64,000 nt of DNA from an uncultured Eubacterium sp. (GTDB taxonomy: Bacteria; Bacillota; Clostridia; Oscillospirales; Acutalibacteraceae), in contig NZ_CAKTGT010000008.1 in assembly GCF_934561735.1 (NCBI RefSeq), positions 1 to 64,000 of the forward strand, read 5' to 3'. Of this stretch, positions 16,258-25,377 are shown piece by piece (the first letter of the stretch is position 1; every line of letters starts with the position of its first letter). Below the pieces are notes generated by a model that was not told where the DNA came from, did no database searches, and was given only the letters and a program-made list of their open reading frames with translations. The position numbers were made by a program, and so were the translations under genes.

Positions 16258-17609
16258 TGTTTTCTCCATCCTTTATATACAGTATTTATAACATCCTCGA
16301 GTTTCATACCTCGTGAGCCTTTAAAAAGTACAGCATCGCCAAGGCTTGCGGTTTTTAAAAGCATATCTGACAATTTTTCTTTGTCATCAAACAAAAATGC
16401 GTTTTTAACTCCGCTTTGCTTTGCACCCTCAACATAGTATTTTGCATCGTTACCGTAAGCAAAAAGATAATCGATTTTATTTTCGCCTACCATAGCTCCG
16501 ACATTAGTATGAGCGGTTTTTGCGTAGTCACCGAGTTCAAGCATATCACCGAGTACGGCAATTTTTTTATTACCCTTAATGTTGCTCAGTGTTTTAATTG
16601 CGGCACGCATAGAATCGGGCGAAGCGTTGTAGCAATCCTCAATTGAAGTTATGCCGTCAACATCAACTACTTTTTGCCTCATTCCGGCAGGCACATATGT
16701 GCCGAGTGCATCTGCCGCCGCCTGTGGCTCGACATCCAAAAAATAACCTACAGTGAATGCCGCAAGAGCATTATACACATTATGTATGCCGATTGTAGGA
16801 ATAACAATGTGCTGAGTTTTGCCGTAATACACAATGTCAAACGATGTTGAATTTTCTGTTTCAACAATGTTTTCTGCCTTGAATTCACCATTTTCAATTC
16901 CGTAAAAAACAACCTTGTGATTTTCGTCTTTTACGGTTTGAAGCATATCGTTGTCACCGTTTAAAATAAGCGGTGCACCGTCTGCAAGTCCCTCGCAAAG
17001 CTCAAGTTTTGCCTTTAAAATTCCCTCACGAGAGCCGAGATTTTCAATATGCGAAACGCCGATATTTGTAATAAGGCCGATTGTAGGTTTTACTTCATTG
17101 ACAAGTCGGGAGATTTCGCCAAAATGATTCATACCCATTTCGATAACTGCGGCTTCTACGCTGTTGTTAAGCTGAAACAACATTTGCGGAACGCCGATTT
17201 CATTATTAAGATTGCCTTGCGTTTTAATGGCATTGTACTTTGCCGAAACAACAAGATGAGTAAACTCCTTTGTAGTTGTTTTGCCTACCGAGCCTGTAAG
17301 ACCCACAACAGGAATATTAAATTTTGAACGATAATATCCCGAAAGGCTGAGCATAGCCTTTGCTGTGTCGGCAACCTTAATGTATGCACCGTTCGGTTTA
17401 ATGTCGGAATGAATCATAACAGCCGATGCACCGAGCGACAAAGCTTCATCCGCAAATTGATGAGCATCAAAGCGTTCACCCTTAATACATATAAAAAGGC
17501 AGCCCTTTGTGATTTTTCTTGTATCTATGCAAACCGAATCAAATTCGGCATCTCTGTTATATGTTGCACCCAAACAAGGAGCAATTTCTGATAATTTTAG
17601 TTTTTCCAT
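16254..17609 (-). CDS. murF: UDP-MurNAc-tripeptide--D-Ala-D-Ala ligase
   Basis: A 451-residue Mur ligase that adds D-Ala-D-Ala to the nucleotide tripeptide. The three-domain plan is visible: an N-terminal UDP-binding domain (VCIDTRKITKGCLFICIKGERF), the central ATPase with P-loop GLTGSVGKTTTKEF and the ligase segment EMGMNHFGEISRL, and a C-terminal domain containing EDCYNASPDSMRAAI. Starts and stops overlap with both neighbours (TAATG with murE, ATGA with mraY), so translation is probably coupled along the operon. Confidence 0.96.
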   Translation of the reverse strand: MEKLKLSEIAPCLGATYNRDAEFDSVCIDTRKITKGCLFICIKGERFDAHQFADEALSLGASAVMIHSDIKPNGAYIKVADTAKAMLSLSGYYRSKFNIPVVGLTGSVGKTTTKEFTHLVVSAKYNAIKTQGNLNNEIGVPQMLFQLNNSVEAAVIEMGMNHFGEISRLVNEVKPTIGLITNIGVSHIENLGSREGILKAKLELCEGLADGAPLILNGDNDMLQTVKDENHKVVFYGIENGEFKAENIVETENSTSFDIVYYGKTQHIVIPTIGIHNVYNALAAFTVGYFLDVEPQAAADALGTYVPAGMRQKVVDVDGITSIEDCYNASPDSMRAAIKTLSNIKGNKKIAVLGDMLELGDYAKTAHTNVGAMVGENKIDYLFAYGNDAKYYVEGAKQSGVKNAFLFDDKEKLSDMLLKTASLGDAVLFKGSRGMKLEDVINTVYKGWRKQ

Positions 17610-19048
17610 TATTTGTTAAGTTCCTCTAAAACTTCTGCCACAACTTCTCTTTCGTCAAAATGAATTGTGCCGGTCGGAAGGATTTGATATGTTTCGTGTC
17701 CTTTGCCTGCAAGGAGAATTATATCATCCTTTTTCGCATTTTTCATTGCCCACGCAATAGCTTCTTTTCTGTTTTCAACTACCTCATAAGGGGTTTTGCT
17801 GTCCTTCATTCCCTCAAGAATGTCTTTGATAATATCGCTTGGATTTTCGCTTCTTGGGTTATCGGAAGTTACAACGCAGAAATCAGACAAGTCAGCAGCG
17901 ATTTTGCCCATCTTAGGACGCTTGGTTTTATCTCTGTCACCGCCGCAACCAAATACTGTAACAACTCTGCCATTTGCAATTTCTTTAAGAGATGAAATAA
18001 TATTTTCAAGTCCGTCAGGAGAGTGAGCATAGTCAATGATAACAGTATAATCCTGATTTGGTGTAGGCACAACCTCAATTCTGCCCTTAACTCCGTTTGA
18101 CTTGCTGATTGCTTCAAGCACATCGGTAAAATCAACACCGAGTGTCAATGCAACAGAAATTGCACAAAGCGAATTGTATACGCTGAATCTGCCGGGAATA
18201 GGGCAATCTACTCTGCCGATTTTTTCACCGATAAGGTCATACTTAACGCCCTGTGAAGAAAAGCGAACATTTCTTGCGGTGTAATCCGCCTTCATATTGT
18301 CAACACCGTAGGTAACGGTTTTGCAATTACAGCCTTCAACAATCTTAAGGCCATACTTGTCGTCAACATTTGTAACGGCTGTATCGCAAGCCTTGAAAAG
18401 GAGCTTTTTAGCCTCAAAATAATTTTCCCATGTTTTGTGATAATCAAGATGGTCCTGAGTGAGATTTGTAAATGCACCGATATGGAAGTGAATACCCTCT
18501 ACTCTGCCCTGTGCAAGTGCTTGTGAAGAAACCTCCATAATACAGTATTCGCAGTTTGCATCAACCATTTTTCTGAAAAGTGCCTGCAATTCGTGAGGGT
18601 CCGGAGTGGTATAATGTGCAGGATAGACTTCGCTTCCCACCATATTTTGAACAGTACCGATAAGGCCGCATTTTTTACCGACATTTTCCAAAATCTGCTT
18701 AATCAAAAATGTTGTGGTTGTTTTGCCGTTTGTACCTGTAAGTCCTATAAGTTTTAGGCTGTCGGCAGGATTGCCGAAAAATGAAGCACATATAGGAGAA
18801 TATGCCTTGCGTGTGTCATCAACAATTACCTGATTTACAAGACCCAAATCGTGGTCGCACACAACAGCCGCCGCACCTTTTTTGAGCATTTCTTCGGCAA
18901 CCGAATGGCCGTCAAACGACGCACCCTTTATGCACACAAAAAGGTAGCCCTCTTCAACCTGACGGGAATCGGCTGTTACATCCTTTACTTCAACTTCTTT
19001 ATATTCATTTTTTACCTTTACATCTTTTAAAATCTGTGAAAGTTTCAT
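17609..19048 (-). CDS. murE: UDP-MurNAc-tripeptide synthetase, probably meso-DAP-adding
   Basis: A 479-residue Mur ligase adding the third stem-peptide residue. The P-loop is GLTGTNGKTTTTFL, a nucleotide-binding motif NLTQDHLDYH follows, and YAHSPDGLENI and FGCGGDRDKTKRPKMG mark the C-terminal half. The substrate loop reads VVTSDNPRSENP: the DNPR tetrapeptide is the known signature of meso-diaminopimelate specificity, as opposed to the L-lysine enzymes. This predicts A1gamma-type (DAP) peptidoglycan for this organism. Its stop overlaps the murF start by one base. Confidence 0.96.
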   Translation of the reverse strand: MKLSQILKDVKVKNEYKEVEVKDVTADSRQVEEGYLFVCIKGASFDGHSVAEEMLKKGAAAVVCDHDLGLVNQVIVDDTRKAYSPICASFFGNPADSLKLIGLTGTNGKTTTTFLIKQILENVGKKCGLIGTVQNMVGSEVYPAHYTTPDPHELQALFRKMVDANCEYCIMEVSSQALAQGRVEGIHFHIGAFTNLTQDHLDYHKTWENYFEAKKLLFKACDTAVTNVDDKYGLKIVEGCNCKTVTYGVDNMKADYTARNVRFSSQGVKYDLIGEKIGRVDCPIPGRFSVYNSLCAISVALTLGVDFTDVLEAISKSNGVKGRIEVVPTPNQDYTVIIDYAHSPDGLENIISSLKEIANGRVVTVFGCGGDRDKTKRPKMGKIAADLSDFCVVTSDNPRSENPSDIIKDILEGMKDSKTPYEVVENRKEAIAWAMKNAKKDDIILLAGKGHETYQILPTGTIHFDEREVVAEVLEELNK

Positions 19049-19068
19049 TTTCTCACTCCTATATATTA

Positions 19069-21282
19069 TCAGTCAAGAACTGAATTTGTATTCTTAAACG
19101 ATACTGTGATTACCGTGCCGGCAGAAACGGTTGCACCCTTTTCGGTTGACTGGCGATAAGCCACAACATTTGATGCAGAAAGGTTAATGCCGTTAATTTC
19201 GATATTAAGATTGTTTTCGCTTGCCAATTCATTAGCTTCGCTTATTGTAAGTCCCGAGAAATCCGGAACAGTAGCGGTTTGTTTTTCTTCATTTGTTGTA
19301 TAAAGAACAACTGTACCGTTTGTAGGAATTGTTGACGATGACGCCGGTGATTGACGAACAACCTTTTTGCCGTTGCCTACAACCTTGCATTTGAGATTTT
19401 TTGAATTAAGTGCCGATTTTGCAGCACTTACGGTTTTGCCGATTACATTAGGTGTGAATACAGAAAGATTTTTGCTTTCTTTTTCGTCATATTCAGGTTC
19501 AATGTTAAGTTCCTGCATACCGGTTTCAATAACCTGAGCCGCAATCGGAGCACAAAGAGCACCGCCGCCCAAATCTTCGTTTGGCTCATCCATAATGATA
19601 ATCATTGCGATTTGCGGGTCATCTGACGGAGCGATTGCCGCAAATGATACAATATACTTTGTTTTGCCGTTTGTAGATTCGGCAAGCTTTGTTGAAGTAC
19701 CTGTTTTACCGCCTACACGGTAACCTGCAACATAACCGTTTTTACCGGTACCGTTGTCAACAACGGACTTCATCATACCTCTAACCTTTTTTGAAGTATC
19801 TTCACTGATAACTCTTCTTACCTCGGTAGGTTGAGTTTTTTTAACGGTATTTCCGTTTGCATCAATAATATGGTCAACAACATACGGCTTTAAAAGTGTG
19901 CCGCCGTTTGCTATTGCACAAAGACCGGTGCAAAGCTGAATAGGTGTCAAACTGTTTGACTGACCGAATGAAGCAGAAGAAAGTTCTACTATACCGTACT
20001 GATTTTCTTTGTAGTACTGCGAGCCTGCCTCACCGGGAAGGTCAATGCCTGTTTTTTGAGTAAAGCCGAACGCTTCAAAATATTTGAAATAATTATGCAC
20101 GCCGAGTTTTTGACCTACGGTAATAAAAAACGGATTGCATGAATTTTCAAGACCTTGTGTAAATGTTTCGGTACCGTGACCCGGATGGTAATGGCACTTC
20201 ATAACATAATCCTTAACCCTGATAGAACCCGTGCAGGTGTATGTTGTGTTAAGATTTACAACATTTTCTTCAAGAGCCGCAGCGGCGATAAATGTCTTAA
20301 ATACCGAACCCGGCTCATATGTACTTGAAGTAACAAAGTTGTTCCACTGATTTTGAATTGCCTCGGATTTTGCGGCAACCTTTTCATCTTCATCGGTGAT
20401 TTTTTCAACAGCCTTGATGTTTTTTGAATATGTAAGTTTATACGGCTCGTTGCAGTCATAATCGGGAAGTGAAGCCATAGCAAGCACAGCACCCGTTTTG
20501 CAATTCATAACAACACCGTACGCACCCTTTGCCTTGTACTCGTTCATTGTGGCAGACAAATTTTTTTCAAGGGTATATTGAATATTTTGATTGAGAGTAA
20601 GTACAAGCGAATTACCGTCAACGGCATCAATCGATGTTTCGTAATCTGTAGGCAAATTATGCTTTTGAGCGTCTTTTACGGTGATAATTCTGCCGTTTGT
20701 ACCCTTCAATTCATCCTCGTAATAATATTCCAAACCGTAAAGACCTTGATTATCATCGCCCGTAAAGCCGAGAATGTTTGAAGCAAATTCGCCGTAAGGA
20801 TAATAACGCTTTGTATTTTGCTCCGTGCCAATCATACTTGAAAACTTATTTTTAATTTTAAAATTTGTGATTTTTTCCTTAATATCGTTTTCAACCTGTT
20901 CGGCAACAACGACATAGTGAGTATCTTTTTTGCTCTTTTGGAGAAGTTCCGCTTTGCCTTCGTCATCAAGTTTCAAAATCTTTGCAAGTCCATTTACGAG
21001 TTTATCTCTGCTTTTGTCGGTAATATTTTTTGAATCGAGAAAAATATCCCAAGTTGTTGCCGATTGAGCAAGAACATTGCCGTCGCTGTCATAAATAGAA
21101 CCGCGTTTTGCCGCAATTTCGGTATCAGAAAGCTGCTGACTTTCGGCTTTTGCGGAATACTCGGCACCTTTAACCGTTGAAATATAGAACACTCTGAATG
21201 CGTCAAGTGAAAAAAGAAAAGCAATAACAACAGCCAATATTGCGATTCGTCTAAGTCCCTGCTTTTTAAAATCGTTTGACAT
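19069..21282 (-). CDS. Class B PBP with two PASTA domains (FtsI/SpoVD type)
   Basis: A 737-residue transpeptidase. A single N-terminal membrane anchor (about residues 15-35) precedes the dimerisation domain and a transpeptidase domain with the three active-site motifs: SVFK in STYEPGSVFKTF (nucleophile Ser), SCN in LENSCNPFF and KTGT in VGGKTGTSTK. Two PASTA modules (starting TPNVIGKTV and VPDFSGLTI) form the C-terminus. Position after ftsL points to the divisome partner of FtsW; clostridial clusters also carry SpoVD here, and the sequence does not settle which. The ATG at 21282 is preferred because GAGGTG lies six bases upstream. Confidence 0.92.
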   Translation of the reverse strand: MSNDFKKQGLRRIAILAVVIAFLFSLDAFRVFYISTVKGAEYSAKAESQQLSDTEIAAKRGSIYDSDGNVLAQSATTWDIFLDSKNITDKSRDKLVNGLAKILKLDDEGKAELLQKSKKDTHYVVVAEQVENDIKEKITNFKIKNKFSSMIGTEQNTKRYYPYGEFASNILGFTGDDNQGLYGLEYYYEDELKGTNGRIITVKDAQKHNLPTDYETSIDAVDGNSLVLTLNQNIQYTLEKNLSATMNEYKAKGAYGVVMNCKTGAVLAMASLPDYDCNEPYKLTYSKNIKAVEKITDEDEKVAAKSEAIQNQWNNFVTSSTYEPGSVFKTFIAAAALEENVVNLNTTYTCTGSIRVKDYVMKCHYHPGHGTETFTQGLENSCNPFFITVGQKLGVHNYFKYFEAFGFTQKTGIDLPGEAGSQYYKENQYGIVELSSASFGQSNSLTPIQLCTGLCAIANGGTLLKPYVVDHIIDANGNTVKKTQPTEVRRVISEDTSKKVRGMMKSVVDNGTGKNGYVAGYRVGGKTGTSTKLAESTNGKTKYIVSFAAIAPSDDPQIAMIIIMDEPNEDLGGGALCAPIAAQVIETGMQELNIEPEYDEKESKNLSVFTPNVIGKTVSAAKSALNSKNLKCKVVGNGKKVVRQSPASSSTIPTNGTVVLYTTNEEKQTATVPDFSGLTISEANELASENNLNIEINGINLSASNVVAYRQSTEKGATVSAGTVITVSFKNTNSVLD

Positions 21283-21339
21283 TGTTATCACCTCGCTTCA
21301 TTTTTCGCCCAATTTCGACTGCCTATAAAAAAGCATTTT

Positions 21340-21366
21340 AGAGAGTAGGAAAAATCCGACTCTCTT
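21340..21366 (-). other. Intergenic hairpin between ftsL and the PBP gene
   Basis: AGAGAGT(C)GGA / TCC(T)ACTCTCT with a 4-base loop lies in the 104-bp gap. There is no U-run, so it is not a normal terminator. It may be an RNA-stability or processing element inside the operon transcript. Confidence 0.5.
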
Positions 21367-21386
21367 ATATAGTACGCTGTATAATT

Positions 21387-21929
21387 TTATTTATTACTCA
21401 ACTGCTGTTCGGCAAGAGTTTTGTGTTGATCTATTTTTTTCATATAATCTTGTTTGTATTGGGTTACATCCATATATTGAATTTGATTTGATTTCATTTT
21501 TGTCATATGGAGCTTATTAACCGCATAATCATCAATCATACTGATTGACACCATAGTATCAAGTTCGCTCTGCAAGCTGATATTTTCGCTTTGAGCATTT
21601 GCTATGTTAACCTTAGCACTTGATATTTCTCTTGTAAGTTCATTTTTAACGGCAAAAGAATATAGAGTTAAGCCGACAAATCCGATTACGATAGCCGCTG
21701 TCAATAAAAGTGCAACAACTCTTTTTGCACAAAGCACCTGCTCGCGTTTTATTTGCGACGAGGACTTTACGCTGTCATTTTCACGAACTCTGAGTGTTCT
21801 GCCGGTTTCGGGAAAATCTTCTTCTCTACGCTTTGGAGCAGCCGACGAACGGGAAACATTAAAGCCGTTTAGCATATAAGATGTATCGTTTTGATACGAG
21901 TATCTGCGAAAATCGTTTGTATTTGTCAC
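21387..21929 (-). CDS. FtsL-like division protein
   Basis: A 180-residue bitopic protein. An unusually long charged cytoplasmic region (about residues 1-70) is followed by one membrane helix (VVALLLTAAIVIGFVGLTLY) and an extracytoplasmic coiled coil (ELTREISSAKVNIANAQSEN) of about 60 residues. Sequence identity in FtsL is always low; the call rests on topology and position between rsmH and the PBP gene. The GTG at 21929 is chosen as start because GGAGGTG sits six bases before it; the in-frame GTG at 21938 is part of that ribosome site. Confidence 0.75.
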   Translation of the reverse strand: MTNTNDFRRYSYQNDTSYMLNGFNVSRSSAAPKRREEDFPETGRTLRVRENDSVKSSSQIKREQVLCAKRVVALLLTAAIVIGFVGLTLYSFAVKNELTREISSAKVNIANAQSENISLQSELDTMVSISMIDDYAVNKLHMTKMKSNQIQYMDVTQYKQDYMKKIDQHKTLAEQQLSNK

Positions 21930-21981
21930 TATATTCACCTCCGTTTATAATAATGTAATTAATATATGATAAAGATATATT

Positions 21982-22896
21982 TTAGAATTTTTCAAAACAT
22001 CTGAGCCTTGATGACCTTGCTCTCGGATTTTCTTCAAGTTCCGCTTCTGTGGGTGCTTTTGACTTAAACACAAGTCTGCCGAGCGGTTTGTTGCCGCAAA
22101 CACAAACAGGGAATTCTTTTGGACAAGTACAAGGATTAACCCATTTGTTAAATTTTTCCTTGACTATTCTGTCCTCAAGCGAATGAAAAGTGATAACCGA
22201 AATTCTGCCGCCCGGTGCCAAGCAATCAAGTGCTTTATCAAGCGTTTTGTCAAGAACATCGAGTTCTGCGTTTACCTCTATGCGAAGTGCCTGAAACGTT
22301 TTTCTTGCCGGATGAGAATCTCGCATTTTTGCTTTTGGATATGAAGCTTTGATAATGTCCACAAGTTCGCCTGTTGTTTCAATAGGCTTGTCCTGCCTGA
22401 AAAGAACGATGTTTTTTGCAATTCTGCGAGAAAACTTTTCTTCCCCGTACTTAAAAATGATATTGGCAAGTTCTTCTTCGCTGTAAGTATTGACAACATC
22501 CTTTGCACTTAAACCCGATTTGCTCATTCGCATATCAAGCGGTGCGTCTTTGTGATACGAAAATCCTCTGTCTGCTGTATCAAGTTGGAAGGAGCTTACT
22601 CCCAAATCAAGCAGCATTCCGTCAATGGATGCCACATTTAGCTCCTTCAAAACTTGATCAACATTGGAAAAATTATTTTGAACAACAGTGACATTCCCCA
22701 AATCGTCCAGACGCTCGTGAAGAACCTTAATCGCATCGGGATCTTGGTCTATCGCGATGAGTCTGCCGGCTTTTGCCGCGATTGCCTTTGAGTGGCCTCC
22801 GCCGCCTGCCGTACCGTCAACTATTGTTTTTGTGCTGTCTATATTGAGTGACTCAATTGATTCGTCAAACAAAACGCTCTTGTGTACAAATTCCAT
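21982..22896 (-). CDS. rsmH: 16S rRNA (cytosine-N4) methyltransferase RsmH
   Basis: A 304-residue SAM-dependent enzyme (MraW) that methylates N4 of C1402 in 16S rRNA. Conserved segments are FVHKSVLFDESI, the SAM-binding loop DGTAGGGGHSKAI, DGMLLDLGVSSFQLD, RGFSYHKDAPLDMRM and the C-terminal RISVITFHSLEDRIVK. Two CxC pairs near the end (PCTCPKEFPVCVCG) could bind zinc, as in many Firmicute homologues. The start codon lies one base after the mraZ stop, so it is translated as the second gene of the operon. Confidence 0.96.
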   Translation of the reverse strand: MEFVHKSVLFDESIESLNIDSTKTIVDGTAGGGGHSKAIAAKAGRLIAIDQDPDAIKVLHERLDDLGNVTVVQNNFSNVDQVLKELNVASIDGMLLDLGVSSFQLDTADRGFSYHKDAPLDMRMSKSGLSAKDVVNTYSEEELANIIFKYGEEKFSRRIAKNIVLFRQDKPIETTGELVDIIKASYPKAKMRDSHPARKTFQALRIEVNAELDVLDKTLDKALDCLAPGGRISVITFHSLEDRIVKEKFNKWVNPCTCPKEFPVCVCGNKPLGRLVFKSKAPTEAELEENPRARSSRLRCFEKF

Positions 22897-22897
22897 C

Positions 22898-23347
22898 TCA
22901 GATACCTATACCGTTGAGCTCGTCCATAATATCGATAACTTCTTCCTTGCTGATAGAAGCAACCTGTTCTTCAAACTTGGCTTTGTTCCAAATTTCGATA
23001 TGATTGATATTACCGAAAACAACAGCTTCTTTTTCTCCCGCAAGCGATACCTTATCCTTAAGGCGGTCGCCGACAAGAAGTCTGCCCTGAGTGTCAAGGC
23101 TTACCTTGTCTGCCGATGAAACAAGATACATAGAAATCTTTTTCTTTTTTTCGGTCGGAAGCTTGCTGTTTTGAACATTATTTAAAAGTTCTTCCCACTG
23201 ATCCTGCGGATAAAGCGAGATGAAATCACCGAGTCCGAGAGAAGCAACAAATTCTTCGCCGAGGCGTGAACGCATATGAGAAGGAATGGCAATACGACTT
23301 TTTGCATCCAATTTATGCACACGATAGCCATACAAATAGTTGTCCAT
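22898..23347 (-). CDS. mraZ: Transcriptional regulator MraZ
   Basis: A 149-residue protein with two AbrB-like MraZ repeats; each half contains the conserved pattern seen in HKLDAKSRIAIPSHMR and VSLDTQGRLLVGDRLKD. MraZ multimers bind repeats in their own promoter and control the division operon. The ATG at 23347 has a near-perfect ribosome site (GGGAGGAGG). The upstream in-frame extension lies within the leader and is not coding. A TGGGG-AGTCA-CCCCA palindrome (23433-23447) sits between the promoter and the gene, a possible binding site. Confidence 0.95.
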   Translation of the reverse strand: MDNYLYGYRVHKLDAKSRIAIPSHMRSRLGEEFVASLGLGDFISLYPQDQWEELLNNVQNSKLPTEKKKKISMYLVSSADKVSLDTQGRLLVGDRLKDKVSLAGEKEAVVFGNINHIEIWNKAKFEEQVASISKEEVIDIMDELNGIGI

Positions 23348-23432
23348 TTTGCGTCCTCCTCCCGAAAAATTAATTTTGTTCCCCACATTTTTCAAAAAAT
23401 TAGGGTTTTGTGTGTTTCTGCAATACACTTTA

Positions 23433-23486
23433 TGGGGAGTCACCCCACTTCTCTTTCATTATAATAGTATCACACGACTAAGTCAA
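23433..23486 (-). promoter_or_regulatory. Promoter of the mraZ-ftsQ operon and candidate MraZ site
   Basis: -35 TTGACT (23481-23486), 17-bp spacer, -10 TATAAT (23458-23463). Downstream is a perfect palindrome TGGGG-N5-CCCCA (23433-23447) and a further GTGGGGA at 23380-23386 on the minus strand. Known MraZ boxes contain TGGG repeats spaced by five bases. Confidence 0.7.
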
Positions 23487-23574
23487 GAAAAATCTTCTAT
23501 AATTATATTTAACAGAGGTTAAAGTTTAGTTACAAAAATTGTAACTCTTTTGTAATATATAACAATATTTGAAA

Positions 23575-23603
23575 TTGCAAAAGCACTATATATATGTTAT
23601 AAT
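23575..23603 (+). promoter_or_regulatory. Promoter of the sugar symporter gene
   Basis: -35 TTGCAA (23575-23580), 17-bp spacer, -10 TATAAT (23598-23603). Confidence 0.65.
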
Positions 23604-23638
23604 ACTTATATTATACTAACGAAAGCTATGGTGATTAG

Positions 23639-25045
23639 ATGGAAGAAAGAAAAACCACCTGGGGTGAAAAAATCGGCTTTGGCGTGGGTGCAATAGGGCT
23701 TGACCTGAGCTACGGTATGTTTTATTCATTCCTTAGTTATTATTTATCGAGCGTTTTGGGGCTTAAAGAGGGATTTTTGTTGCTTCTTACCCCACTTGCA
23801 AGAATTTGGGACGGTATCAACGACCCAATGATGGGAACGATTGTTGACAACACACGCACAAAGCACGGCAAATACAGACCGTGGATTTTGATAGGTGCAA
23901 TGTCAAATGCAGTTGTACTGTTTTTACTCTTTACAAAATTCGGACTGAGCGGAACGGCACTTTATGTTTATATCGGCATTATGTATGTGCTTTGGGGTAT
24001 GACAAATACAATGGCAGACATTCCGTATTGGAGTATGATTCCGAGTTTCACCTCCGACCCTAAAGACAGAAACCTTGTTTCAACCGTTGCAAGAACTTTC
24101 TCAGGATTGGGTCAAGGCATTGTAACAGTTGCTTCTCCTATCATTTTGCCTTTGCTCTCAACAGGTGTAAAGACCGACAAGGGTTACAGTGCAACAGGAT
24201 TTTCAAGATGGGCGGGGATACTTGCGATTATGCTTGTAGTTTTCTCGGCAATTTGTGTATTCAGCACAAAAGAAAAAAATGTTGTTTACGGAGAGAAAAC
24301 AAAGTTTTCATTTAAAAAAATCTTTTCCGTTATCAAGCACAACGACCAGCTTATTGTATTTATGGTTGTTGCAATGCTTTCAAACGCAGGATGGTATTTA
24401 ACATCGGGTACTGCCGTTTACTACTTTACGGATGTACTCGGCAATCCAAAGGCACAATCATTGTTCCAAACAATCGGTGCAGTCGGTTCCGTACTCGGCT
24501 TGCTTGTTATTCCTATCCTGTCAAAATGGCTCAACAAAAAAGTTATTTACCAAATCACCTTGATTGTAACCATAATAGGATATGTATTAATGTTTGTATT
24601 TGGACCTATACTCAAAATCACCATCGCACTTGATATTGCATACATCATTTCGTCAACCGGCATTGCCGCAATGTTTGTAGGACAGACAGTATTCCTTGCA
24701 GACATTGTTGACTACGGCGAATTCAAAAACGGCGAGAGAAACGAATCCATCACCTTCTCAATGAAAGGCTTTTTGCAGAAAATGGCATACACCATTCAAA
24801 CCGTTGTTTTGTTTGGCGGATTGGCTGCGATGAACTACAACGAGCAAATCACATCTGCAACAAAGCAAATCAATGGTTCAACAAAGACGGGAATCGGCAT
24901 TATATGCTTTGCCATTCCTCCTGTACTCATTTTACTTTCGCTTATCGTGTTTACTGCAAAGTTCAAACTCCATGGCGACCTTGCCGACCAAGTACACGAC
25001 CACATCGTTACAAAGCGTGCAAGCGAAGCAGAAAATAGAGAATAA
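23639..25045 (+). CDS. GPH-family sugar:cation symporter (MFS)
   Basis: A 468-residue transporter with about twelve membrane helices. Family signatures of glycoside-pentoside-hexuronide symporters are visible: an N-terminal WGEKIGFGVGA, ARIWDGINDPMMG in the second helix, and TKHGKYRPWILIG in the first cytoplasmic loop; VFLADIVDYGEFKNGER in the second half is also typical. Substrates in this family include melibiose, lactose and xylosides; nothing here identifies one. It is monocistronic, with its own promoter diverging from the mraZ operon. Nearby GH genes suggest oligosaccharide uptake (inference). Confidence 0.9.
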   Translation: MEERKTTWGEKIGFGVGAIGLDLSYGMFYSFLSYYLSSVLGLKEGFLLLLTPLARIWDGINDPMMGTIVDNTRTKHGKYRPWILIGAMSNAVVLFLLFTKFGLSGTALYVYIGIMYVLWGMTNTMADIPYWSMIPSFTSDPKDRNLVSTVARTFSGLGQGIVTVASPIILPLLSTGVKTDKGYSATGFSRWAGILAIMLVVFSAICVFSTKEKNVVYGEKTKFSFKKIFSVIKHNDQLIVFMVVAMLSNAGWYLTSGTAVYYFTDVLGNPKAQSLFQTIGAVGSVLGLLVIPILSKWLNKKVIYQITLIVTIIGYVLMFVFGPILKITIALDIAYIISSTGIAAMFVGQTVFLADIVDYGEFKNGERNESITFSMKGFLQKMAYTIQTVVLFGGLAAMNYNEQITSATKQINGSTKTGIGIICFAIPPVLILLSLIVFTAKFKLHGDLADQVHDHIVTKRASEAENRE

Positions 25046-25066
25046 TAAAAACACTTAACAGCATAA

Positions 25067-25096
25067 CAAAAAGCGTATCGAAAATTCGATACGCTT
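25067..25096 (-). terminator. Palindromic terminator-like hairpin
   Basis: Perfect 12-bp stem AAGCGTATCGAA / TTCGATACGCTT. The U-run is only on the minus strand (A-run 25067-25072), so it would stop minus-strand transcripts coming through the MITE from gatB. Confidence 0.6.
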
Positions 25097-25097
25097 C

Positions 25098-25329
25098 AGA
25101 CTGTCGATAAAGCCTCTGAACCACGCCAAAATTATATTAACACACACTAAGTAGGTGATAGGCTTGCCTATCCCGGAATACTATTATTTTAATAATACTA
25201 TTTAAGGAAAAGTACCGCAAACATCGAGTTTGCGGTACTTTTGGCGTTTTTCGTTTTTTGCTCACAAGCGGTACCATCGTACAGCAAAGTTCGCAAGAAA
25301 ACGAAATTCAGAGCCTTTCTCAACAGCCT
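25098..25329. mobile_element. MITE-like element, copy 1 (232 bp)
   Basis: The ends are 23-bp imperfect inverted repeats (25098-25120 and 25307-25329, four mismatches), each ending in AGRCTG / CAGCCT. Inside are hairpins: GATAGG-CT-TGCCTATC, a TATTATT palindrome and a strong AAAGTACCGCAAAC / GTTTGCGGTACTTT stem, followed by GGCGTTTTTCGTTTTTT. No protein is encoded. It is homologous to 35701-35929, so it is a dispersed element probably moved by a transposase elsewhere in the genome (inference). Confidence 0.75.
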
Positions 25330-25377
25330 ACAACGTGTCAAAAAGACTTTTTCGATACACTTTTATTATTTATAATC

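Noticed and set aside
25046..25377. Prophage or IS remnant with coding capacity between the symporter and gatB
   Set aside because: No protein-coding frame; only the MITE-like inverted repeats and hairpins.
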